17,352 nucleotides of DNA from JBCDCP01 sp039181495. GTDB lineage: Bacteria; Pseudomonadota; Alphaproteobacteria; Rhizobiales; Tepidamorphaceae. Shown here one piece after another: positions 7,435 to 14,712 of this stretch (position 1 is the stretch's first letter; each line of letters starts with the position of its first letter). A program made the translations under genes and the position numbers. A model generated the notes under the pieces. The model ran no database searches. It was not told the DNA's origin and saw only the letters and a list, made by a program, of their open reading frames with translations. The stretch lies in contig JBCDCP010000066.1 in assembly GCA_039181495.1 (NCBI GenBank), positions 1 through 17,352 on the forward strand. The letters run 5' to 3'.

Positions 7435-8568
7435 CTAGACAGCTGCCGTTTCGGCGATCAGATGGTCGACGACCGCCTTCATGGCATCTTCTTCGCTGAC
7501 GCCATCTTCCAGAGCATCGCGATAGAGTTTGAGCTGTCGGTCCGCTGAGGTGCCGTGCCTAGCGATGTCGCGCGCCCGTTCCAGATCCTCAACGCAGCCA
7601 AAGAACTCGGCGTCTTCGCGCAGGAGTTCGATGATCTCGTCCGCGAGCTCGAGGTAAGGCAGGCATTCACCGCGACCGTAATCGATCAGTTTCGCATCGA
7701 CGCCGAAACGCTGCGCGAGCCAGCGGTTTTCATCGATCAGGAAGTTGGAGTAATAGCGCCAACGCTGATTGTTACGCCGAAGCCGCCACAACATCCGGCA
7801 CAGACAGCGGAAGATCGCCGCGATGGTCAGTGCGTCGTCGAGCCGCGTGCAGGTGTCGGTAACCCGCATCTCCAGGGTCGGGAAACGGTCCGAGGGGCGC
7901 AGATCCCACCAGATCTTGGTGGCATCCTCGATCATCCCAGCCTTCACCAGAACCTGGACCGTGCGCTTGTACTCCTCATAGCTGTCGAAACGTTCGGGTA
8001 GTCCGGTGCGCGGCATGGCCTGGAACACGGTCAGACGGTAACTCTTCAGACCTGTATCGAGTCCCTGCCAGAACGGCGACGATGTCGACATCGCGAGCAG
8101 ATGCGGCAGGAAGTAGCTGGCCTGGGACGTGATGTCGTTGCGCAGTGCGTCGTTCTCGATGGCGACATGCACATGCATGCCGCAGATCAGCATCCGGCGA
8201 ACGACACCCTGCATATCGCGGGCAAGGACGTTGTAGCGTTCCTTGTCTGTGTGGTGCTGGTCGCGCCACCGGGCAAAGGGGTGCGTTGAGGCAGCGATTG
8301 GTGCGAGCCCATGCTGGTTGGCAATACCGCCGATTGTCTTGCGGAGATGGCTCAGCTCCTCGCGCGCCTTGTCCACCGACTCGCAAACCGGCGTACCAAC
8401 TTCGATCTGGCAGCGCAGGAATTCGGGACTGACCCGGCCTTCCAGCTCCTTCTCGCATGTGGTCAGAAGGTCTTCGGGCGGATCGACGGCGAGGTCGCGT
8501 GTCTGCCGGTCAACAAGCAGATACTCTTCTTCGATGCCAATGGTGAAAGTCGGCTCAGGGATCGTCAT
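7435..8568 (-). CDS. ybdK: carboxylate-amine ligase, YbdK family (GCS2-like)
   Basis: The product belongs to the glutamate-cysteine ligase type 2 (GCS2/YbdK) family, an ATP-dependent fold that joins a carboxylate to an amine. E. coli YbdK has only weak gamma-glutamylcysteine ligase activity, and the physiological product of most members is unknown. Visible motifs are FTIGIEEEYLLVD at 8-20 with the acidic metal-binding pair, the metal/ATP motif CGMHVHVAIEN at 129-139, SSPFWQGLDTGLKSYR, and the later segment IWWDLRPSDRFPTLEMRVTD. I chose ATG at 8568 (377 residues, near family length). An in-frame TTG at 8604 would add 12 residues; it has AGGGGG directly upstream but only about 2 nt away. The gene faces gor head-on and lies after the MFS gene on the same strand. 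A glutathione-related role is possible but unproven. Confidence 0.85.
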   Translation of the reverse strand: MTIPEPTFTIGIEEEYLLVDRQTRDLAVDPPEDLLTTCEKELEGRVSPEFLRCQIEVGTPVCESVDKAREELSHLRKTIGGIANQHGLAPIAASTHPFARWRDQHHTDKERYNVLARDMQGVVRRMLICGMHVHVAIENDALRNDITSQASYFLPHLLAMSTSSPFWQGLDTGLKSYRLTVFQAMPRTGLPERFDSYEEYKRTVQVLVKAGMIEDATKIWWDLRPSDRFPTLEMRVTDTCTRLDDALTIAAIFRCLCRMLWRLRRNNQRWRYYSNFLIDENRWLAQRFGVDAKLIDYGRGECLPYLELADEIIELLREDAEFFGCVEDLERARDIARHGTSADRQLKLYRDALEDGVSEEDAMKAVVDHLIAETAAV

Positions 8569-8653
8569 GGCAGAAACGTTTGCATGACTGACCGGCAAGG
8601 GCAATTCCCCCTACGAAGCAGGACCATAGACGCAACTGACACTAGAGCCGACG

Positions 8654-10006
8654 CTAGCCCTGAACCGCGCGGTCTGAATCTTCATCGTCGTCGCGCCAGC
8701 CCTCCCAGACATCCCATTCGCCGTCATCGGGTCCGAATTCGACATCAGCGGTCTCATCAGGCGAGTCTTCTCCGGTCGGGATGATCGGATTGAGTTCGGA
8801 AACAAGCGGCGAGGTGCGTGTAACAGCAACGAACCGGTCGCGGTCCTCGGCCGGGATCGAGGCGCGTTGCGTGGCGCGATAAGCACTCCACATCACCAGC
8901 AACAAGTGCGCAATCGCGGCCCAGATGAACAGCGAGCCGGAGCCGAACACGGCCATGATTTGCCCGGCGACAAACGGCCCGATACTGGCGCCAGTGGTGT
9001 AGGTGAGCAGCAAGACGGTCGCCACTTCCACCATGTCCTTGGGCTCGGCAAAGTCGTTGCCGTGCGCACAGGCCAGGGCGTAGATCGGCATCGCCGTGGC
9101 GCCCCAGGCAAAGGACAGCGCGTATAAGGTCAGCTCGTCCGCCTGTCCGTCGATCGCAACGAAAACCAGCGCCAGGCTGGCGGCAACCGTACCGATCGAG
9201 GCTATCGACATCACAAGGCGGCGGTCGAACAGATCTGACAGCCGGCCCATCGGGAATAGTGAGACCACGGCGCCAAGAATGGCGGCGGAGAAGAAGTTCG
9301 CCACACCGGCTGGCCCGAGGCCGAGATCGGTTCCGAACACCGGTGTCAGGCTCCAGAAGGACGAATTGGTCAGGCCGACACAAAAACAGCCAACCATCGC
9401 CAGCGGCGAGATCGAATAGACGAACCCGATGCGCACCGAGATCGTCTCAGGCAGCGGCGGTGGCGCGACACGGGTCAGCGCGACCGGCAGCACCGACAGC
9501 ACAACCAGAATGGCGCCGAGCGAAAACAGCTCGAAACTGTCGATCTCGTAGAGCCGCATCAATTGCTGACCGATGGCCATGGCCAGGAAGTTGATCACGT
9601 TGTAGATCGCCAGAACGGTTCCACGGGATTCGTTGCTGGCCTGCTGGTTAAGCCAGCTTTCGATAGCCGCGAAGATGATCGCCCCGGAGATACCCGACAG
9701 GAAGCGTAGGCCGATCCAGGCATAGGGGTCGACGAACAGGGCATGGGCGAGGGGGGTGGCGGTGATAATTGCCGCTGCGGCCGTATAGGCCCGCACGTGG
9801 CCCGCCTGACGGATCAGCGCTGGCGAAATCAGACAGCCCACCAGCATGCCGAAAAAGAACGCAGCGCCGATGCCACCAATCACGGCGCGCGAGAATTCCT
9901 CGGCTTCCGCGCGCAGCGGAATGATGCCGAACATAAGGCCCGACCCGCAGACCTGGATGAATACGGAAAGCAGCAGGGTGCCGCTGGCAGAGAGCATCGC
10001 GCGCAT
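8654..10006 (-). CDS. MFS transporter, YcaD-like
   Basis: This 450-residue inner-membrane protein has about twelve hydrophobic segments in two halves and belongs to the major facilitator superfamily. The first half has the signature RFLSGISGAIIFAAIESWLNQQ followed by ESRGTVLAIYN, typical of YcaD-like permeases. The loop PMGRLSDLFDRR is the MFS motif A. The substrate is unknown. The last ~65 residues form a hydrophilic, strongly acidic tail with a Trp cluster (GEWDVWEGWRDDDED), expected in the cytoplasm. The ATG at 10006 has GGAGG 5 bp upstream; a second ATG lies three codons on. It is 99 bp after the VIT gene on the same strand, so co-transcription is possible, with a hairpin in the gap. Confidence 0.88.
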   Translation of the reverse strand: MRAMLSASGTLLLSVFIQVCGSGLMFGIIPLRAEAEEFSRAVIGGIGAAFFFGMLVGCLISPALIRQAGHVRAYTAAAAIITATPLAHALFVDPYAWIGLRFLSGISGAIIFAAIESWLNQQASNESRGTVLAIYNVINFLAMAIGQQLMRLYEIDSFELFSLGAILVVLSVLPVALTRVAPPPLPETISVRIGFVYSISPLAMVGCFCVGLTNSSFWSLTPVFGTDLGLGPAGVANFFSAAILGAVVSLFPMGRLSDLFDRRLVMSIASIGTVAASLALVFVAIDGQADELTLYALSFAWGATAMPIYALACAHGNDFAEPKDMVEVATVLLLTYTTGASIGPFVAGQIMAVFGSGSLFIWAAIAHLLLVMWSAYRATQRASIPAEDRDRFVAVTRTSPLVSELNPIIPTGEDSPDETADVEFGPDDGEWDVWEGWRDDDEDSDRAVQG

Positions 10007-10024
10007 GGTCGCCTCCGTGGCCCA

Positions 10025-10050
10025 AGAGCCGCCACGTCTCGGCGGTCTCT
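10025..10050. other. stem-loop between VIT and MFS genes
   Basis: AGAGCCGCC (10025-10033) pairs with GGCGG-CTCT (10041-10050) with one bulged base, giving a 9-bp stem and a 7-nt loop. It lies after the VIT stop and about 20 bp before the MFS start. No T-run follows on the minus strand. It may reduce read-through, protect the upstream mRNA, or affect access to the MFS ribosome site. Confidence 0.35.
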
Positions 10051-10105
10051 ATCGGTGGCTGCTGGAATGCAACGCGGACCAGCATCAAAACCGCATCTGC
10101 GCCTT

Positions 10106-10843
10106 TCAGATTAGATTTGCAAGCCCTTCTCCGAGCAGAAATGCGATGCCGGCAGCGGTCATGCCGATGGCCAGCGTCGCAAGTCCGGACCGCCACCATG
10201 GCGCAAGCGACCATCGCGCCTTGACTGTGCCGATCAGAAAGAACGTCAGGCCAGTCGCCAGGAGCGCCCAAAGTCCGGCCTGCGGAACCAGAAAAATGAA
10301 TGGAATGAGGGGGATAGACCCGCAGGCCACGAAGGCGACGAAGGTTGTGACCGCAGCCCGATTGGCGGAACGCTCGATCGGGGCGAGCCCGTGTTCCTCG
10401 GCCATCATGACATCGATCCAGTGACGCTTGCGTTTGGTTGTGAGGTCAACCAGAGCATCGAGGTCTTCGCCTTCAAAACCCTTGCGCGCGTAAATCTGGC
10501 GAAGCTCCTCATGCTCACCCTCGGGGTCGAGCAATATGTGGCGTTCCTCCATGGCACGAACGCGCTCGTGATTGTCTTTCTCGGCTTGCGTACTGGTGTA
10601 ATTGGCTGCCGCCATGGAGAAGCCGTCGGCGACCATATTGGCAATGCCCATGATGATCACGAAACGGGTCGAGAGATCGGCCCCGAGTGCACCGGCGACA
10701 ATGGCAAATGTCGTTACCGCACCATCGATGCCGCCATAGATCCAATCGCGCAAATGACTCACCGGCGGCCCGTCACCCAGCCGTTTGGCAACGGCCAGCG
10801 GGCTGTGATCGTGCTCGAGATGGGCGCCGGTTTCCAACCGCAT
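10106..10843 (-). CDS. VIT1/CCC1 family Fe2+/Mn2+ transporter
   Basis: This 245-residue membrane protein belongs to the VIT1/CCC1 family, which exports ferrous iron or manganese from the cytoplasm or into stores. Five membrane segments are visible at about 33-53, 60-80, 162-184, 188-208 and 217-240. The first contains the family motif GGIDGAVTTFAIVAGA with Asp40, and the second VADGFSMAAANY. Between segments 2 and 3 is a soluble helical region (85-150) rich in Glu, ending VMMAEEHGL, which matches the metal-binding domain of the family. There is no N-terminal ferritin-like domain, so it is not a complete MbfA. The ATG at 10843 has AAGGA only 1-2 bp away, closer than ideal. An Irr-like box lies about 41 bp upstream. 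Substrate choice (Fe or Mn) is not decided by the sequence. Confidence 0.92.
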   Translation of the reverse strand: MRLETGAHLEHDHSPLAVAKRLGDGPPVSHLRDWIYGGIDGAVTTFAIVAGALGADLSTRFVIIMGIANMVADGFSMAAANYTSTQAEKDNHERVRAMEERHILLDPEGEHEELRQIYARKGFEGEDLDALVDLTTKRKRHWIDVMMAEEHGLAPIERSANRAAVTTFVAFVACGSIPLIPFIFLVPQAGLWALLATGLTFFLIGTVKARWSLAPWWRSGLATLAIGMTAAGIAFLLGEGLANLI

Positions 10844-10875
10844 GTCCTTAGACTTTGAACCAACAATCAGAGTAG

Positions 10876-10892
10876 TTTAGAATAATTCCAAT
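10876..10892 (-). promoter_or_regulatory. candidate Irr box / iron control element (ICE)
   Basis: TTTAGAATAATTCCAAT is a near-palindrome centred 41 bp upstream of the VIT gene start. As I recall it, the rhizobial ICE consensus is TTTRGAAYNRTTCYAAA, which this matches at 16 of 17 positions. Irr represses iron storage and export genes such as mbfA and bfr when iron is low. The location fits repression of the VIT gene. The consensus is from memory; the site is directly visible. Confidence 0.65.
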
Positions 10893-10919
10893 AAATATGC
10901 CAGGACCTGTTACGATGTG

Positions 10920-10961
10920 ATGGCTTGTCTCGCAATGCCGTTTCGCCGTAGATGGTTTTGA
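10920..10961 (+). CDS. possible 13-residue leader peptide before DAHP synthase gene
   Basis: ATG at 10920 opens the short frame MACLAMPFRRRWF followed by TGA, in the leader of the class II DAHP synthase gene. It ends with Trp-Phe and has another Phe, as might be expected of an aromatic amino acid attenuator peptide. AGGA at 10902-10905 is 14 nt upstream, farther than ideal. A bulged hairpin and a perfect 6-bp hairpin follow, but neither has a T-run. It could easily be chance. Confidence 0.2.
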   Translation: MACLAMPFRRRWF

Positions 10962-11055
10962 AAACGCGTCGACAGCAGCGCGCAAGCGAGCGGATTTGCT
11001 CTGCGCTTATCGGCAAGACAGCAGATCGATCGACGCCAACCAACAATTCCAAGAA

Positions 11056-11070
11056 GCGTGTTCGACACGC
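11056..11070 (+). other. perfect hairpin in DAHP synthase leader
   Basis: GCGTGT-TCG-ACACGC is a perfect 6-bp stem with a 3-nt loop, ending 35 bp before the DAHP synthase start. It has no T-run. It may be a leader RNA structure or, as DNA, a dyad operator. Confidence 0.35.
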
Positions 11071-11105
11071 GCCGATTGCGTGAAAGAGTAGCGGGAGACA
11101 CCGCC

Positions 11106-12494
11106 ATGACCGAGACGTGGAACCCCCAGAGCTGGCGCGAAAAGCCGATCCAGCAGGTGCCGGACTACCCAGATCAGAACCGGCTTACGAACGTCGAAAA
11201 GGAACTTGCGACCTTCCCGCCGCTGGTTTTTGCAGGGGAGGCACGCAACCTGAAGGCCGATCTGGCTGAGGTTGCCAGGGGCCACGGATTCCTGCTTCAG
11301 GGCGGCGATTGCGCCGAGAGCTTCGCCGAGCACCATCCCGACAACATTCGCGACTTCTTCCGCGTCTTCCTGCAGATGTCGGTGGTGATGACCTATGGCG
11401 CGAGCCAGCCGGTAGTGAAGGTGGGCCGCATCGCCGGCCAATTCGCAAAGCCACGTTCGGCGCCCACTGAGACAATTGATGGCGTGGAACTGCCGAGCTA
11501 TCGCGGCGACATCATCAATGGCATCGAGTTCGACGAAGCCGCCCGTATTCCTGATCCCGAACGGATGCTGAAGGCCTACCGGCAGTCCGCGGCGACGCTG
11601 AACCTGCTGCGTGCCTTTGCCCAGGGCGGCTATGCCAACCTTGAGCATGTCCATGAGTGGACGCTCGGGTTTCTCTCCAACTCACCGCAGAGCGAACGTT
11701 ACGAAGCGCTTGCGGACCGGATTGGCGAAACCCTGTCCTTCATGCGCGCCTGCGGCGTGACACCGGAAGCTGTGCCGCAGCTCCGTTCGACGGCATTTTA
11801 TACGAGCCATGAAGCACTGTTGCTCAACTATGATGAGGCGCTGACCCGGATCGATTCCACCTCCGGTGAATGGTACGACACCGCCGGTCACTTCCTGTGG
11901 ATCGGTGACCGGACCCGCCAGCCTGATCACGCCCATGTCGAGTTCTTCCGCGGCATCAAGAATCCGATCGGCCTCAAATGTGGCCCGAGCCTTGAACCGG
12001 ACGAGCTGATCCGCCTGATCGACGCGCTGAACCCGCAGGATGAGGCCGGACGACTGACGCTGATCGTTCGCTTTGGCGCTGACAAGGCGGGGGAGCACCT
12101 GCCGAAGCTGATCCGTGCTGTGGAGAGCGAGGGGCGCACCGTTGTTTGGTCCTGCGATCCGATGCACGGCAACACGGTCAAGGCAGCCAGCGGCTTCAAG
12201 ACCCGGCCATTTGACCGGATTCTTGGCGAGGTCCGAACCTTCTTCGAGGTTCATGCGGCAGAAGGCACCCATCCGGGTGGCGTGCATGTGGAGATGACCG
12301 GCAAGAACGTCACTGAATGCACGGGCGGCGCGCATGCGATCAGCGATTCCGATCTGTCGGACCGCTATCACACCCATTGCGACCCACGGCTGAATGGCGA
12401 TCAGGCGCTCGAGCTTGCTTTCCTGATATCGGAGGAGCTGCGCAAGACCCGCAATGGCCGGCGGGCAGAGCCTCTGCGGGCTGCGGGAGAGTAG
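11106..12494 (+). CDS. aroG: class II 3-deoxy-7-phosphoheptulonate (DAHP) synthase
   Basis: This 462-residue cytoplasmic enzyme condenses phosphoenolpyruvate with erythrose 4-phosphate, the first step of the shikimate pathway to aromatic amino acids. It is the plant-type (AroA_II) form, unrelated in sequence to E. coli AroF/G/H. Family motifs include LLQGGDCAESFAEHHPDN with metal ligand Cys69, VKVGRIAGQFAKPRS with Arg108, NPIGLKCGPS, VVWSCDPMHGNT with the metal His, VHVEMTGKNVTECTGG with the metal Glu, and HTHCDPRLN with the metal Asp. All four metal ligands appear present. ATG at 11106 has GGGAGA 6-8 bp upstream; an in-frame ATG at 11058 lies inside the leader hairpin and adds non-family residues. 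The GFA gene starts 37 bp downstream. The symbol follows common usage for this class. Confidence 0.96.
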   Translation: MTETWNPQSWREKPIQQVPDYPDQNRLTNVEKELATFPPLVFAGEARNLKADLAEVARGHGFLLQGGDCAESFAEHHPDNIRDFFRVFLQMSVVMTYGASQPVVKVGRIAGQFAKPRSAPTETIDGVELPSYRGDIINGIEFDEAARIPDPERMLKAYRQSAATLNLLRAFAQGGYANLEHVHEWTLGFLSNSPQSERYEALADRIGETLSFMRACGVTPEAVPQLRSTAFYTSHEALLLNYDEALTRIDSTSGEWYDTAGHFLWIGDRTRQPDHAHVEFFRGIKNPIGLKCGPSLEPDELIRLIDALNPQDEAGRLTLIVRFGADKAGEHLPKLIRAVESEGRTVVWSCDPMHGNTVKAASGFKTRPFDRILGEVRTFFEVHAAEGTHPGGVHVEMTGKNVTECTGGAHAISDSDLSDRYHTHCDPRLNGDQALELAFLISEELRKTRNGRRAEPLRAAGE

Positions 12495-12531
12495 ACGCGC
12501 GCCCCATTTTCGCGACGGGCAGGGGGCTGCC

Positions 12532-12927
12532 ATGGCTGAAAAGACACTCACCGGCGGATGTGCCTGCGGGGCGGTCGCTTACGCCGCCACCGGGCCGTTC
12601 CGCCCGGTGATTTTCTGCCATTGCAAAAGCTGTCGCCGCCAGTCAGGTCACATCGTGGCGGCCACGGCGGTGGCTCCGGGTGATCTCACCGTCCATGGCT
12701 CAGAAAACCTGACCGATTGGCGGGCGACAGACAATGCCACCCGGCAGTTCTGCGCCATCTGCGGATCCGTGCTCTTTTGGCGGCCCGATCACGGAGAACA
12801 TGTCTCCATCATGGCTGGCACGTTGGACCAGCCCACGGGCTTGAATGCCTCCTACCACATGCGTGTCAGCGAAAAATCGGACTATTACGAGATCACCGAC
12901 GGCCTTCCGGAACACGATCTCCTGTAG
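12532..12927 (+). CDS. GFA family zinc protein
   Basis: This 131-residue protein belongs to the GFA (glutathione-dependent formaldehyde-activating enzyme-like) family, a small zinc-binding beta fold. The cysteine pattern is complete: Cys10 and Cys12 in GGCACGAV, Cys29, Cys31 and Cys34 in CHCKSC, and Cys74 and Cys77 in FCAICGS, providing two zinc sites. Most family members are not Gfa itself and have no proven substrate, and no formaldehyde or methylotrophy genes are nearby. ATG at 12532 has AGGGGG about 6 bp upstream; the frame continues upstream into the DAHP synthase gene without family similarity. The 37-bp gap suggests co-transcription with that gene. Confidence 0.9.
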   Translation: MAEKTLTGGCACGAVAYAATGPFRPVIFCHCKSCRRQSGHIVAATAVAPGDLTVHGSENLTDWRATDNATRQFCAICGSVLFWRPDHGEHVSIMAGTLDQPTGLNASYHMRVSEKSDYYEITDGLPEHDLL

Positions 12928-13065
12928 GCAGACACGCGCCAACCTCATCCGAGATGCATTGTTCGGGATTTCGGAACAGGAAATTCCTTTGCCCGGCCTT
13001 TATGTAGAGAGTACGGAACAATACCTCAGTGGGGCGCCGCCACTCTTGCTCCAGAGGCTTCGTTT

Positions 13066-13884
13066 ATGACTGCCGATGCACAGTTGTCGTTACCAACCCT
13101 GTTTGTGTCCCATGGGGCGCCCGATCTCGTTATCCGGGACATCGCCGCCAATCGGTTCTTGCGGGGATCGGTATCGGACTGGCCAGAGCCCAAGGCAATC
13201 CTTGTTGTCAGCGCGCATTTCGAAGCCGATGTGCCGACGCTGACGACCGACCCAGCGCCGGAGACAGTTTATGATTTCGGCGGCTTTGATCAGGCCCTGC
13301 GCGACATTGTCTATCCCGCACCCGGGGCGGTTGAGGTGTCAAACCAGGCAGCCGACCTGCTTGCCGCTGCCGGGTTTGCGCCCCGGATCGTCGAGACGCG
13401 GGGGTTTGATCATGGTGTCTGGACGCCTCTGCATCTGATGTATCCCGAGGCGGACATTCCCGTGGCGCAACTGTCGGTCTCGCCTGACGCCGGCGCGGAC
13501 TGGCATTTCCGGATCGGCCAGGCCCTGGCACCGTTGCGCCAGCAGGGCGTTCTGATTGTCGGGTCGGGAGCGGCGACACACAATCTCGAGGCATTCTTCC
13601 GCGGCGGGTATGACGTAGACGCAACCCCGCCTGACTGGGTTGATGCATTTGCCGACTGGCTGCGCGAGAAGATCGAACAGGGCGACACTGAGGCCCTGAT
13701 CGACTATCGCAACGCGCCCCATGGGGCCGACAACCACCCCACCGAAGAGCATCTGATGCCGCTCTATGTGGCTATCGGGGCGGCGACAAACGGAAGCCGA
13801 ACGCCCGGTCGCCGGCTGCACACCAGCACCGATCGCGGTGTCATCAAGATGGATGCATTTGCGTTCGGGGACAGCCCCGCCTGA
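13066..13884 (+). CDS. DODA-type extradiol aromatic ring-opening dioxygenase (YgiD-like)
   Basis: This 272-residue class III (LigB-like) dioxygenase is related to 4,5-DOPA extradiol dioxygenase and E. coli YgiD. Such enzymes cleave catechol rings using a non-haem metal. Typical motifs are LFVSHGAPD with His16, ILVVSAHFE with His51, FDHGVWTPL with His116 (the probable acid-base residue), VGSGAATHNL with His172, and HPTEEHLMPL with His224 and His229. His16, His51 and His229 are the likely metal ligands. AGAGG precedes the ATG at 13066. A 138-bp gap separates it from the GFA gene, so it may have its own promoter, though I see no convincing one. It converges on the Lrp gene. The native substrate is unknown. 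Confidence 0.9.
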   Translation: MTADAQLSLPTLFVSHGAPDLVIRDIAANRFLRGSVSDWPEPKAILVVSAHFEADVPTLTTDPAPETVYDFGGFDQALRDIVYPAPGAVEVSNQAADLLAAAGFAPRIVETRGFDHGVWTPLHLMYPEADIPVAQLSVSPDAGADWHFRIGQALAPLRQQGVLIVGSGAATHNLEAFFRGGYDVDATPPDWVDAFADWLREKIEQGDTEALIDYRNAPHGADNHPTEEHLMPLYVAIGAATNGSRTPGRRLHTSTDRGVIKMDAFAFGDSPA

Positions 13885-13895
13885 ACGTGCTTATC

Positions 13896-13919
13896 CCGCT
13901 AGCAATGTGGCGTTAGCGG
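13896..13919. terminator. possible shared terminator between convergent genes
   Basis: CCGCTA (13896-13901) and TAGCGG (13914-13919) form an inverted repeat between the dioxygenase and Lrp genes, overlapping the Lrp stop. An inner GC pair extends the stem past a 2-nt bulge. There is no T-run on either side, so termination is inferred from position only. Confidence 0.35.
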
Positions 13920-14389
13920 ACATGCGTCATTGGCAAGGCTGTCGTCTCCTTGATCTCTTCCATGACGAAGCTGGCTGAAACATCCGCCAGCCTGACCCTC
14001 CGAATAAGGCGCTGATAGAGATCGTCATAGCCTGGCATATCCGGCACGCGGGCATGCACCAGATAGTCAAGGTCACCAGACGTCCGATAGACGCCGAGGA
14101 TCTCCGGCATCTCTCGCGTGGCGCGGGAGAAGCGCTCAAGCCATCCCGAATCGTGTTCATTGGTGCGCACCGCGATGAACACGCTCAATCCTAGATTGAC
14201 GGCCGCCGGGTCTATCAAGGCCACGCGCTTGCGGATCACACCAGTATCTTCAAGCCGCTTGATCCGGTTCCAGCACGCATTGCGTGACAACCCGACACGG
14301 TTGCTCAGGGTGTCCAGGCTCTGCCCGGCATCGTCCTGGAGCTCGCTCAACAAGCGTTGGTCAATCTGATCCATCAGTGATTGCGCCAT
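13913..14389 (-). CDS. Lrp/AsnC family transcriptional regulator
   Basis: This 158-residue DNA-binding protein has an N-terminal winged helix-turn-helix (about 6-55: MDQIDQRLLSELQDD, then LSNRVGLSRNACWNRIKRLEDTGVI) and a C-terminal ligand-sensing RAM domain with FIAVRT and VYRTSGDLDYLVHARVPDM. Both match the Lrp/AsnC family, which usually responds to amino acids. ATG at 14389 is used; an ATG five codons later (14374) begins at the conserved MDQID and is a real alternative. It is divergent from the DUF6356 gene with 108 bp between them, a usual arrangement for a regulator and its target. A 15-bp palindrome lies 4 bp upstream of its start, so autoregulation is likely. The effector cannot be told. 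Confidence 0.93.
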   Translation of the reverse strand: MAQSLMDQIDQRLLSELQDDAGQSLDTLSNRVGLSRNACWNRIKRLEDTGVIRKRVALIDPAAVNLGLSVFIAVRTNEHDSGWLERFSRATREMPEILGVYRTSGDLDYLVHARVPDMPGYDDLYQRLIRRVRLADVSASFVMEEIKETTALPMTHVR

Positions 14390-14393
14390 TCAA

Positions 14394-14450
14394 TGGGAAA
14401 ATATCCCAGAATAGTATCACAGTGTCGAAACTTTGGGAATTATTTCTGGA
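14394..14450. promoter_or_regulatory. candidate Lrp-family binding sites
   Basis: TGGGA-N5-TCCCA (14394-14408) is a perfect-arm palindrome next to the Lrp start. A related element starting TGGGAATTATTTCTGGA lies exactly 40 bp on (14434-14450), about four helical turns. The second matches the E. coli Lrp consensus (YAGHAWATTWTDCTR, from memory) at about 11 of 15 positions. CCAGAA (14406-14411) and TTCTGG (14444-14449) also form inverted arms across the region. Binding by the adjacent regulator is inferred. Confidence 0.45.
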
Positions 14451-14497
14451 ACGGTCATGGCAGACTGAAAGCACTCAAACCGATTGGAGCCATTGCC

Positions 14498-14701
14498 ATG
14501 ATTGCCCGATTCTTCCTCGATCATCCACGCAAAGTCGATGAGACCTATCTCGAACACTTCCGTTTTGCGCTGTGGTTCTCGGCTCGTTTGTTCACCGCCG
14601 GCGGCGCCGCACTTGTGCATGCGGTCATTCCCGGTTGCTGCGAAAAGACCGCCAGCACGATCATTGCGGAACTCAATCATCGCACCCAGGGACGGGGCTG
14701 A
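14498..14701 (+). CDS. DUF6356 family small protein
   Basis: This 67-residue protein starts MIARFFLDHPRKVDETYLEH and contains a hydrophobic stretch RLFTAGGAALVHAVIPGCC before a hydrophilic C-terminus. The pattern (HP..V.ETY.EH...A..F..R....G.A.LVHA..P) matches my recollection of DUF6356, a small alphaproteobacterial family without known function. The hydrophobic segment could be one membrane helix. GGAG lies about 9 bp before the ATG at 14498. The frame extends upstream to 14381 but runs through the regulatory region, so the shorter form is preferred. It is divergent from the Lrp regulator and converges on the cyclase gene with 11 bp between stops. Confidence 0.82.
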   Translation: MIARFFLDHPRKVDETYLEHFRFALWFSARLFTAGGAALVHAVIPGCCEKTASTIIAELNHRTQGRG

Positions 14702-14712
14702 ACCGCGACGCG

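Noticed and set aside
11682..12551. 289-codon minus-strand open frame
   Set aside because: It is antisense to the DAHP synthase gene and shows no protein family features.
5272..12927. A dedicated glutathione/formaldehyde detoxification cluster
   Set aside because: gor, the YbdK-like gene and the GFA gene are spread over three transcription units, and family membership of the last two does not prove glutathione chemistry.
12955..13030. GTTC/GAAC and GGAA/TTCC short dyads before the dioxygenase gene as operators
   Set aside because: The arms are four to five bases and no promoter of good quality is nearby.
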